This document shows positions 1 to 4,959 of a stretch of 7,091 bases of DNA, in pieces; positions within the stretch are counted from its first letter, which is position 1, and each line of letters begins with the position of its first letter. The position numbers were made by a program, and so were the translations under genes. Origin of the DNA: Acidobacteriota bacterium (GTDB taxonomy: Bacteria; Acidobacteriota; UBA890); assembly GCA_022563115.1 (NCBI GenBank), contig JADFNY010000197.1:1-7091 (forward strand). The letters run 5' to 3'. A model generated the notes under the pieces. The model was not told where the DNA came from. It worked only from the letters and a program-made list of their open reading frames with translations, and made no database searches.

Positions 1-452
1 GTACCGATATGATGCGGATCAACCTCGACGGCGTGTTCGTTCTGATGCAGGCGTCGCTTCCGCACCTCCAGGCCACCGGCGGCAACGTGGTGAACGTTTC
101 CAGCGTCACGGGGTTGCGCGCCTTTCCGGGGGTTCTCGCCTACTGCGTCAGCAAGGCCGGCCTCGATCAGTTGACCCGGTGCGCGGCGCTCGAGCTTGCG
201 GGGTCCGGGGTTCGGGTCAACGCCGTGAATCCGGGCGTTGTGGTGAGCAATCTGCATCGTCGCAGCGGCATGCAAGAGGATGCCTACGAGGCGTTTCTCG
301 AGCACAGCAAGACGACCCACCCGCTCGGCAGGGTGGGACAGCCGCGAGACATCGCCGATGCGATCGTCTACCTGGCTTCAGACCAGGCGGGATGGGTGAC
401 CGGGGTCACGTTGAGCCTCGACGGGGGCCGTCATTTGACCTGCGCCCGCTGA
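1..452 (+). CDS. Short-chain dehydrogenase/reductase, 5'-truncated by the window
   Basis: This is the C-terminal part of a classical SDR, an NAD(P)-dependent oxidoreductase of the FabG/glucose-dehydrogenase type. The N-terminal Rossmann glycine motif lies before the window. Counting from the Met at position 9, the Asn of the catalytic tetrad is N5 in RINLDGVF, the catalytic Ser is in NVSS (S31/S32), and Y45 and K49 form the YxxxK motif (YCVSK). After these come the usual NAVNPG stretch and the C-terminal 'VTGVTLSLDGG' motif. The Mets at 9 and 12 are internal: the frame stays open to the window edge, and the Asn sits far into a normal SDR of about 250 residues. The stop is TGA at 450-452, and a strong inverted repeat begins one base later. 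The substrate cannot be read from the sequence. It converges with the pseudopilin gene. Confidence 0.93.
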   Translation, partial: TDMMRINLDGVFVLMQASLPHLQATGGNVVNVSSVTGLRAFPGVLAYCVSKAGLDQLTRCAALELAGSGVRVNAVNPGVVVSNLHRRSGMQEDAYEAFLEHSKTTHPLGRVGQPRDIADAIVYLASDQAGWVTGVTLSLDGGRHLTCAR

Positions 453-511
453 CCCGCATATCTCAACGCCCTCCTGCTGCGGGCGCGGAGAAGCGCGTTG
501 AGATATGCGGG
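453..511 (+). terminator. Perfect 17-bp inverted repeat directly after the SDR stop
   Basis: The arms at 453-469 and 495-511 are perfectly complementary (left arm CCCGCATATCTCAACGC). They enclose a 25-base loop that can form a small inner CTCC/GGAG stem (471-474 with 487-490). The repeat starts at the first base after the stop codon. There is no T-run on either side, so it is not a textbook intrinsic terminator. It may protect the mRNA 3' end, act as a U-tract-free terminator, or be a dispersed palindromic element. A separate 10-bp palindrome (TAGCGCGCTA) lies immediately downstream at 513-522. Confidence 0.55.
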
Positions 512-584
512 CTAGCGCGCTACCGGCAAGCCACGGCGAAACCCTGATCGTTTCGGGGACAAACGGTGGTACTCGCGGCCAGGA

Positions 585-601
585 GTGACAATAAGTGTCA
601 C
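585..601. repeat. Small dyad GTGACA-N5-TGTCAC in the convergent SDR/pilin interval
   Basis: GTGACA at 585-590 and TGTCAC at 596-601 form a perfect 6-bp inverted repeat with the loop ATAAG. Further TGTC tetramers follow at 608-611 and 618-621, roughly one helical turn apart. No start codon is nearby on either strand: the stretch lies past the 3' end of the pseudopilin. It could be a weak 3' hairpin of the pilin transcript. Otherwise the 453-644 interval shows no gene. Confidence 0.3.
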
Positions 602-644
602 GTTTGGTGTCGTTTCCTGTCAGCCGAGGATCAGGGCAATTACG

Positions 645-1085
645 CTATTGATTCACCGGACTCTGGGTGAACTGGCCGGTGTTCATGACCAGGTCGGGCT
701 CGAAGGGGTTGTTGAACCACGGATCGGGTGCCGCCGGCCCGAGGGCGCCATCCTTGCCGGTCGAGCGCAGCTCGTAGGATCGTTGGTCGGCGGCCGGGGT
801 GTACACCCAGGGGTTGCCCCAGGCGTCCGCGGCGGGCATCGGATTCATGTAAACGGGCGCCAGATTGGCCAGAGCGACCACGTAGCGCGAGTTGTCCACC
901 TGGGCCATGCTGTTCGCCTTGGCGATGGCGTTCATGTCGGACATAGCGCGCCGCTGCCGCGTGCGGTCGACCGCGTTAATCAGCGCCGGGATCACAATGG
1001 CGACCAGAATGCCGAGGATCGCCACGACGACGATCAGCTCGACAAGCGTGAAGCCCTGTTCTTTTTTCTCTCGTGTAACCGACAT
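645..1085 (-). CDS. GspG-like pseudopilin with type IV prepilin N-terminus
   Basis: The 146-residue product matches the usual size of GspG-type major pseudopilins. It has a charged 11-residue leader ending in Gly (MSVTREKKEQG), then FTLVEL at 12-17 with the conserved Glu at mature position 5 (E16). A hydrophobic helix follows to about residue 33. Prepilin peptidase would cut between G11 and F12. The C-terminal half keeps the GspG landmarks: WGNPW at 89-93 and SYELRSTGKDG at 103-113, the beta-sheet and ion-binding region of the family. The start at 1085 is preferred over the in-frame ATG at 1130 because it gives a standard short leader and lies downstream of the predicted sigma-54 promoter. 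A GGGGA ribosome-binding element lies 8-9 bases upstream. No other type II secretion or type IV pilus gene is in the window, so it is an orphan here. A minor pilin of another filament system is possible. Confidence 0.9.
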   Translation of the reverse strand: MSVTREKKEQGFTLVELIVVVAILGILVAIVIPALINAVDRTRQRRAMSDMNAIAKANSMAQVDNSRYVVALANLAPVYMNPMPAADAWGNPWVYTPAADQRSYELRSTGKDGALGPAAPDPWFNNPFEPDLVMNTGQFTQSPVNQ

Positions 1086-1128
1086 GGGATTGTCCCCGTC
1101 CGTTGGCGTAGCGCTACGCTCCCATGTC
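1081..1128 (-). promoter_or_regulatory. Nested dyads enclosing the pseudopilin start codon
   Basis: GACATGGGA at 1081-1089 and TCCCATGTC at 1120-1128 are perfect 9-bp complements. The minus-strand start codon (1085-1083) lies inside one arm. Between them sits a 14-bp perfect palindrome, GCGTAGCGCTACGC, at 1106-1119. A short GGGA-CAA-UCCC hairpin can also form over the ribosome-binding element. In an RNA starting upstream of 1128 the long stem would hide the AUG. The sigma-54 promoter would start RNA near 1120 and leave out most of that arm. The structure is seen directly; a regulatory role is inference. Confidence 0.4.
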
Positions 1129-1130
1129 AT

Positions 1131-1147
1131 CGCAAGAACCGTTCCAA
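1131..1147 (-). promoter_or_regulatory. Sigma-54 (-24/-12) type promoter for the pseudopilin
   Basis: Read on the minus strand the site is TTGGAACGGTTCTTGCG, against the family consensus YTGGCACGrNNNTTGCW. The essential GG (1145-1144) and GC (1133-1132) are exactly 10 bases apart. The flanking TGG-AC and TTGC bases match; A replaces C in the -24 element and the last base is G rather than A or T. Transcription would start near 1120, leaving a leader of about 35 nt before the ATG at 1085. Pilin genes are often sigma-54 dependent (PilR-type control of pilA), which fits. Confidence 0.55.
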
Positions 1148-1151
1148 CCTT

Positions 1152-1201
1152 TTAATGACATCAACGAGAGTCCCCTGATCATTAACATGTAATAGTGATC
1201 A
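1152..1201. repeat. AT-rich overlapping inverted repeats upstream of the sigma-54 site
   Basis: TTAATGA at 1152-1158 pairs with TCATTAA at 1179-1185. Overlapping this, TGATCA occurs at 1176-1181 and again at 1196-1201, flanking TTA (1182-1184) and TAA (1190-1192), which can pair as a second stem. The stretch is strikingly AT-rich for this genome. Its position directly behind a sigma-54 promoter would suit activator or bending-protein sites, but no specific regulator can be named. Confidence 0.35.
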
Positions 1202-1204
1202 ATA

Positions 1205-1243
1205 ATGGCTACCAACGGACCATGCCCCATTGGCAAAGGATGA
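1205..1243 (+). other. Possible 12-codon leader ORF before the orphan terminator
   Basis: ATG at 1205 opens a 12-codon reading frame (MATNGPCPIGKG) that stops at TGA 1241-1243, eight bases before the A-tract of the terminator at 1251-1288. No clear ribosome-binding site precedes it, and short ORFs arise by chance. It is recorded only because its position resembles a leader peptide ahead of an attenuator. Confidence 0.12.
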
Positions 1244-1250
1244 TTTCAGC

Positions 1251-1288
1251 AAAAAGGGGTGCGGGCAAGATCCCGCACCTATTTTTTT
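1251..1288 (+). terminator. Strong intrinsic terminator, possibly bidirectional, with no obvious gene
   Basis: GGTGCGGG at 1258-1265 and CCCGCACC at 1272-1279 form a perfect GC-rich 8-bp stem with a 6-base loop. The stem is followed by seven Ts at 1282-1288 and preceded by five As at 1251-1255, so it has the layout of an intrinsic terminator in both directions. No recognised gene reads into it: the pseudopilin is transcribed away to the left and the cytochrome gene begins downstream on the + strand. It may end a small RNA starting around 1190-1250, attenuate the cytochrome leader, or insulate the divergent units. Confidence 0.75.
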
Positions 1289-1342
1289 GCCGTTGATTTC
1301 CAGGTGTGGGGATCGTCCCGCCGCGCGCCCCGGCCGAAACGG

Positions 1343-1385
1343 CGTGTCTGAGCGACTTGACCGGGGGCACAGACACGGCTTTAGT
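1343..1385 (+). promoter_or_regulatory. Candidate -35/-10 promoter inside an 8-bp dyad, upstream of the cytochrome gene
   Basis: TTGACC (1357-1362, 5 of 6 to the sigma-70 consensus) and TTTAGT (1380-1385, 4 of 6) are separated by 17 bases. CGTGTCTG at 1343-1350 and CAGACACG at 1370-1377 form a perfect 8-bp inverted repeat that brackets the -35 box and fills most of the spacer, as an operator would. Transcription would begin at about 1391-1393, at the ATG itself (1392), so the mRNA may be leaderless. That agrees with the lack of a Shine-Dalgarno sequence. Confidence 0.4.
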
Positions 1386-1391
1386 CCCGCC

Positions 1392-1856
1392 ATGAGGCGA
1401 ATCGCGGTCCTGTCCATGGGGGTGCTCGCCTGCGTCGTTGCCGGCTGCGTGTCAGGAGGCGCCGAGACCGACGCGACGGATGCGGCGGCGGCCGAGGCGG
1501 CCGAGGCAGCCACCGAGGTGGCCACCGTGTCGGTAACGTCGGAGATGCTGCGCCTGGGGCGCACCGCGTACCGGAAGTATTGCGTCCAATGCCATGGGTA
1601 CGGCGGCAAGGGTGACGGCACGTCGGCGGCCGCGCTCGACCCACCGCCCCGCGACCACACCAACGCCGAGGTGATGAACGCGATCCCCGACCTCATCATC
1701 GCCGGGACGATTCGCTTCGGCGGCGTCGATCGCGGCTTCCCGAACATGCCCGCGTTCCCCCATGTGAGCCACGAGGAGCTCGTGGCGTTGGTCGCCTACG
1801 TTCGCTCGTTGAGTCGCCCCGCTCTCGCCAGCGTTCAGCTCGGAGACGTCGAGTAG
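1392..1856 (+). CDS. Monoheme c-type cytochrome lipoprotein
   Basis: The 154-residue product has an N-terminal signal with a lipobox (VVAGC, Cys19), so after export it should be lipid-anchored facing the periplasm. A low-complexity Ala/Glu linker runs over roughly residues 27-42. The haem-binding CxxCH motif is C64-V-Q-C67-H68, followed by GYGGKGDG, the usual continuation in small class I cytochromes. M119 in NMPAF is the likely distal haem ligand. The C-terminal helix (HEELVALVAYVRSL) is also typical. It probably shuttles electrons in an exported respiratory or dehydrogenase chain; no partner enzyme is in the window. The start at 1392 is chosen because it opens directly into the signal peptide. 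The frame extends upstream to 1230, but that would run through a terminator. No ribosome-binding site is visible. Confidence 0.92.
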   Translation: MRRIAVLSMGVLACVVAGCVSGGAETDATDAAAAEAAEAATEVATVSVTSEMLRLGRTAYRKYCVQCHGYGGKGDGTSAAALDPPPRDHTNAEVMNAIPDLIIAGTIRFGGVDRGFPNMPAFPHVSHEELVALVAYVRSLSRPALASVQLGDVE

Positions 1857-1893
1857 CTTCGCCCGCGTTGCGCCGCCTTGCATCTGCCCCCAC

Positions 1894-1924
1894 GGTGCCC
1901 GTAACGGCACCCCCGGGAGTTTTT
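1894..1924 (+). terminator. Probable terminator between the convergent cytochrome and MATE genes
   Basis: GGTGCC at 1894-1899 and GGCACC at 1906-1911 form a 6-bp stem with a 6-base loop. A CCCGGG palindrome and then TTTTT (1920-1924) follow. The T-run starts eight bases after the stem, so the fit is imperfect. The position between two convergent stop codons (1856 and 1935) supports a terminator role for the cytochrome transcript. Confidence 0.45.
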
Positions 1925-1934
1925 CAGCATCCCG

Positions 1935-3368
1935 CTAGGCGCTCGGCATTTCCTCGAGCGTTGTCGTGCTGTCGGTCGGCGTCTGGTCGGGTGGTGCGGC
2001 GGTCGCCTGCGGAAGAGCGATGCGGAGCCAGGCCGCGAACACGGCCGACGACACGACGGCGGTCCCGACCAGGGCGATCAGGACGCCGTACAGGTCCGGT
2101 TGTCCCATGTTCCGCGCCACCCGCATGCCGACGTAGACGGCCGGCCAGGTGAGGACCAGGTAGCGAAGGATCGCCATGTAGAGGCCGGGGCGCCCTCTGC
2201 CCATCGCCTCGAACACCGGCCGGCACAGCAGGAAGGGCGTCAGCACCAGCGAGGCGATCGGCACGACCTGCAGGCTGAGGGCCGTGTACTCGGCGGTCAC
2301 GGGGGACTCCGAGAGCCAGGCGGCCAGCCGGTCGCCCCACAGCCACACGGCCGGCGCCATGATGCCGATCGAGTAGACGACGGCGACGACGCCGGATTGC
2401 CGCAGGCCACGGGCCAACCCGGCGCCGTCCCGCTTGCCGATGCGCTTGGCGGCGAACGGCAGCATGGCGACGCTGACCGCGATCATCGGCATCGCCGCGA
2501 ACATCATGATCCGGTAATAAATCGAGTAAGCGGCGATCGCCGACGTCGAATCGGGGCCGCCGGCGAGAACACCGTTGACCACCGCCGTCTCGCCGGCCAT
2601 CAGAATGAAGGTGATCGATGCCGGGACCGCCAGCGCCAGGATCGGCTTGTACGGCGTTGGGTCGGGCTCGAGGTTGGTGTCGCGGCCCTCGGCGAGGCGG
2701 CGGGCCTCGTGGGCGCCGGCCTTCTTCAGCGCGTACACCAGCCCGGCGACGCGGCCGATCACGGTCGAGAACGCGATGCCGAAGATGCCCCAGCCGAAGA
2801 CGAACAAGAACAGCGTGTTGAGCACCAGGTTGGCGACGTTCGACCAGATGCCGGCCCACATCGTCGAGCGCGTATCCTGGTGCGCCTTGACGACCGAATC
2901 GGGGATCACCGACCAGAACGTGGTGATCGCCGAGCCGCCGATCAAGACGGCGCCGTAGATGCGGAACGCCCGCAACGTCTCGGCATCGAGCCGGAGCGCC
3001 GGGAACCACTCGTCGAGCCGCGGCGTGACCACCCAGATGGCGATCCCGGCGAGCAGGAACAGCGGTGAGATGATCCACACCAGCCGCCATGTGGCGCGCA
3101 GATACTGCTCGATCTTCTTGCCCTCGTGCGCCCCCATGCTGCGCGACAACACCGAGGTCAGGCCGGTCGAGAGGCCGATCCAGCAGGCGATCATCACGAA
3201 TTCGAACGTGAAGGTCAGGCCGATCGCCGCCACCGCGGCGTCGCCGATCAGCGCCGCGTAGATCGTGTCGACGAAGGTGAACGCCGACCGCATGACGAAC
3301 GACACCATCAGAGGTGCCGACATCCGCAGCACAGATGGGTAGCGGTCGTCTTGCGTCGGGTCGGTCAT
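1935..3368 (-). CDS. MATE-family multidrug/cation antiporter
   Basis: This 477-residue integral membrane protein has the size and pattern of the MATE (NorM/DinF) family. These antiporters expel organic cations or other small molecules using a Na+ or H+ gradient. About twelve hydrophobic segments can be placed, near residues 15-40, 45-70, 95-115, 135-155, 172-195, 195-213, 240-262, 275-300, 322-345, 360-382, 395-415 and 425-447. The charged loop at 215-240 separates the two six-helix halves. The N-terminal stretch RMSAPLMVSFVMRSAF followed by FVDTIYAALIGDAAVAAIG is characteristic of MATE helices 1 and 2. The tail after 450 is polar and rich in Pro and Thr. The ATG at 3366-3368 has no strong ribosome-binding site. 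It diverges from the DDAH-like gene across 80 bases. The substrate is unknown. Confidence 0.9.
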   Translation of the reverse strand: MTDPTQDDRYPSVLRMSAPLMVSFVMRSAFTFVDTIYAALIGDAAVAAIGLTFTFEFVMIACWIGLSTGLTSVLSRSMGAHEGKKIEQYLRATWRLVWIISPLFLLAGIAIWVVTPRLDEWFPALRLDAETLRAFRIYGAVLIGGSAITTFWSVIPDSVVKAHQDTRSTMWAGIWSNVANLVLNTLFLFVFGWGIFGIAFSTVIGRVAGLVYALKKAGAHEARRLAEGRDTNLEPDPTPYKPILALAVPASITFILMAGETAVVNGVLAGGPDSTSAIAAYSIYYRIMMFAAMPMIAVSVAMLPFAAKRIGKRDGAGLARGLRQSGVVAVVYSIGIMAPAVWLWGDRLAAWLSESPVTAEYTALSLQVVPIASLVLTPFLLCRPVFEAMGRGRPGLYMAILRYLVLTWPAVYVGMRVARNMGQPDLYGVLIALVGTAVVSSAVFAAWLRIALPQATAAPPDQTPTDSTTTLEEMPSA

Positions 3369-3431
3369 CTTGCAGGCGGGGGGTCGATCTGGGGAGACGG
3401 GATTGTACTCGAATCGGCGGCGCGAGCCTTG

Positions 3432-3440
3432 TGCTATATC
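3432..3440 (+). promoter_or_regulatory. Extended -10 promoter for the DDAH-like gene
   Basis: TGC-TATATC at 3432-3440 matches an extended -10 element (TGnTATAAT). No good -35 is at the right distance. Transcription would begin at about 3446-3448, beside the ATG at 3449, which has no Shine-Dalgarno sequence, so a leaderless message is likely. The remaining 3369-3431 presumably holds the MATE promoter, but none can be called. Confidence 0.35.
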
Positions 3441-3448
3441 TTCCGGTG

Positions 3449-4327
3449 ATGGCGACGACGGCGCAGTCCGAGACGGGGACCCTTCGCTCGGTGGTGGTCA
3501 AACACCCCCGCGACGCATTCGCCAGCGCCGAGAAGATCGCGGCGCAATGGAGGGAGCTCAACTACCACGAGGCTCCGGATTTCGATCGCGCCGTCGACGA
3601 ATTCGACCGCTTTGTCGAGCTCCTCGAGGGCGCCGGCGCCGCCGTCGTTTCCGTCCCCGGGGACGGGGCGACGACGCTGGATTCGATCTACGTCCGTGAC
3701 GCCGCGATCATTACCGACGCTGGAGCCGTGCTGTGCGCGATGGGCAAGCCGCAGCGCAGCGACGAACCGCAGCATCTTCAGCCGGTGCTGGCGGCGGCCG
3801 GAATCGAGATGCTGGGCTCGATCTCAGGATACGGCCGCCTCGAGGGCGGCGACGTCGCCTGGCTCCCCGGCAACCGGCTCGCGGTCGGACGCAGCTACCG
3901 GTCCAACGACGAGGGATTTCGCCAGCTCCGCGAGCTGACACGAGAGATCGTCGAGGAGATCGTTCAGGTTTCGTTACCGCACTGGCGCGGCCCCGACGAC
4001 GTCTTCCACCTGATGTCGATTCTCAGCCCGGTGGGCGAGGACGCCGTGCTGGTGTATCCGCCGCTGCTGCCGGTGGCCTTTCACCTTTGGTTGCTCGAGC
4101 GCGACCTACGCGTTATCGAGGTTCCCGACGAAGAGTTCGCGTCGATGGCCTGCAACGTGCTCGCCTTGGCGCCGGACAAATGCGTCGCACTTGACGGCAA
4201 CCCGGTCACCCGGTCGCGGCTCGAGAAGGCCGGTATCGAGGTGCTGGTGTACGACGGCGCCGAGATCTCCCGAAAAGGGGAGGGCGGCCCGACCTGCTTG
4301 ACGCGCCCACTGGTTCGGGAACAATGA
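3449..4327 (+). CDS. Dimethylarginine dimethylaminohydrolase / arginine deiminase-superfamily enzyme
   Basis: The 292-residue product belongs to the guanidino-modifying (pentein-fold) superfamily. The family hydrolyses arginine or methylated arginine to citrulline plus ammonia or a methylamine through a Cys thiouronium intermediate. Landmarks are in order: YVRDAAII (R83-D84) and LEGGDV (E132-D135), both substrate-pocket motifs; H187 in VFHLMS, the catalytic His; ACNVL at 234-238; and C283 in GGPTCLTRPL, the catalytic nucleophile near the C-terminus. Its size matches DDAH (about 255-290) rather than full arginine deiminase (about 400). The start at 3449 is chosen because MATTAQSETGTLRSVVVKHP opens directly into the first strand of the fold. 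The frame upstream to 3314 overlaps the divergent MATE gene. The exact substrate (dimethylarginine, arginine or another guanidino compound) cannot be decided. Confidence 0.85.
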   Translation: MATTAQSETGTLRSVVVKHPRDAFASAEKIAAQWRELNYHEAPDFDRAVDEFDRFVELLEGAGAAVVSVPGDGATTLDSIYVRDAAIITDAGAVLCAMGKPQRSDEPQHLQPVLAAAGIEMLGSISGYGRLEGGDVAWLPGNRLAVGRSYRSNDEGFRQLRELTREIVEEIVQVSLPHWRGPDDVFHLMSILSPVGEDAVLVYPPLLPVAFHLWLLERDLRVIEVPDEEFASMACNVLALAPDKCVALDGNPVTRSRLEKAGIEVLVYDGAEISRKGEGGPTCLTRPLVREQ

Positions 4328-4451
4328 ACCCCGACGCGGTTTGCGAAGGCCTCGACGCCACATAAGGCGCTCTGAGGAAGCCCGACTCCTTAGCACCCAT
4401 GTAGCTGACTGCAATGAGTGCCGGGAGAAGTTGGCGCTGATGAACGCGGTT
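4324..4451 (+). pseudogene. Frameshifted remnant resembling a zinc-finger anti-sigma (zf-HC2) protein
   Basis: An ATG at 4324 overlaps the preceding TGA (ATGA) and reads MNPDAVCEGLDAT before a TAA at 4363-4365. In the frame shifted by -1, from about 4371, the translation is SEEARLLSTHVADCNECREK, continuing LALMNAV. It contains H-x3-C-x2-C (H at 4398, Cys at 4410 and 4419), the zinc-binding signature of anti-sigma factors. Joined by one frameshift, the two parts resemble the start of such a protein, and homology appears to end near 4451. No matching sigma factor is in view. This could also be a chance resemblance or a programmed or sequencing frameshift. Confidence 0.35.
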
Positions 4452-4528
4452 CAATGCACCAGCGGCCCTCACTCCTCAGGGACGTGGATCCGCAAGCCGT
4501 CCACCCCCTTGGGTCGCCTATCCGCTGC
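4452..4528. other. Short non-coding interval before the Nudix gene end
   Basis: No gene is seen here. A small dyad, GTGGA at 4484-4488 with TCCAC at 4500-4504, could form a hairpin past the 3' end of the minus-strand Nudix transcript, but no T-run accompanies it. This interval may contain the junction between the decayed zinc-finger remnant and the lower-GC block to the right. Confidence 0.25.
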
Positions 4529-4939
4529 TCAGTCCAGGGTCCGAGCCGCCAACGTCAACGCTTCGACCATCGAGTCCGACTCGATGGCATCCCGGTCCTC
4601 TTCGAGCGCTGCGATGGCATCCGCCTCCTCGAACCACTTCGGCTTTCGTCCGGGCTCGTGGGTCTTGAGGTTGTCGGGATTGGCAACTTCCATCAAGAAT
4701 GCCGGGACCGTGCGCACCTTCTCACCCACGGCTCGATACTCGAATTCCGTGAATGGCGAGTGCTCGATGGTCCCGATCGCGCCCGCTTCTTCCCGGGCCT
4801 CTCGTTCCGCACCCTGCCACGGCTGCTCGCGCGTCTTGAAACCACCTTTCGGGAATGTCCAATACTTGCCACCCTTGGTTCGCACCAAGAGAAAGCGGAC
4901 CATTGGGTCCCGTCGGTAGCAGACCGCTGCAACCTTCAC
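4529..4939 (-). CDS. Nudix hydrolase (MutT/Ap4A-hydrolase-like)
   Basis: The 136-residue product is one compact Nudix domain, which cleaves nucleoside diphosphates linked to another moiety with Mg2+ or Mn2+ help. The Nudix box GX5EX7REUXEEXGU is complete at residues 32-54: G32, E38, R46-E47, E50-E51 and G53. It is preceded by YWTFPKG, a strand pattern common in Ap4A hydrolase and diphosphoinositol-polyphosphate members of the family. The substrate cannot be fixed from sequence. The start is GTG at 4939-4937. The frame closes with TAG only 15-18 bases upstream, and the only other near-start is a CTG at 4945. No ribosome-binding site is visible on this strand. Its start lies 20 bases from the divergent membrane-protein gene, so the two promoters must overlap each other or the coding sequences. 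Confidence 0.9.
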   Translation of the reverse strand: MKVAAVCYRRDPMVRFLLVRTKGGKYWTFPKGGFKTREQPWQGAEREAREEAGAIGTIEHSPFTEFEYRAVGEKVRTVPAFLMEVANPDNLKTHEPGRKPKWFEEADAIAALEEDRDAIESDSMVEALTLAARTLD

Positions 4940-4943
4940 GTTC

Positions 4944-4949
4944 AGGAGG
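4944..4949 (+). promoter_or_regulatory. Perfect Shine-Dalgarno AGGAGG that fixes a TTG start
   Basis: AGGAGG at 4944-4949 is followed after ten bases by TTG at 4960. An in-frame TAG at 4951-4953 excludes any earlier start, and no ATG is near. This is the strongest ribosome-binding site in the window, and it sets the start of the membrane-protein gene. Confidence 0.7.
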
Positions 4950-4959
4950 CTAGACTACT

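Noticed and set aside
1086..1130. Upstream in-frame ATG at 1130 as the pseudopilin start
   Set aside because: It would give a 26-residue leader before the cleavage site, and it lies upstream of the start expected from the sigma-54 element. The 1085 ATG gives a normal 11-residue leader.
585..1178. 197-codon plus-strand frame opposite the pseudopilin
   Set aside because: The minus strand has an unmistakable prepilin N-terminus and GspG motifs; this frame has no features.
1230..1391. TTG-initiated extension of the cytochrome gene
   Set aside because: It runs through the terminator at 1251-1288 and the promoter, and it would bury the lipoprotein signal peptide inside the protein.
2100..3068. 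322-codon plus-strand frame opposite the MATE gene
   Set aside because: Its composition is that of an antisense shadow (Arg, Gly, Asp and His runs). The opposite strand encodes a convincing 12-helix transporter.
1924..3561. Long 545-codon minus-strand frame covering the MATE gene
   Set aside because: It is out of frame with the MATE gene, rich in Arg, Asp and His as GC-rich shadow frames are, and has no membrane segments or motifs.
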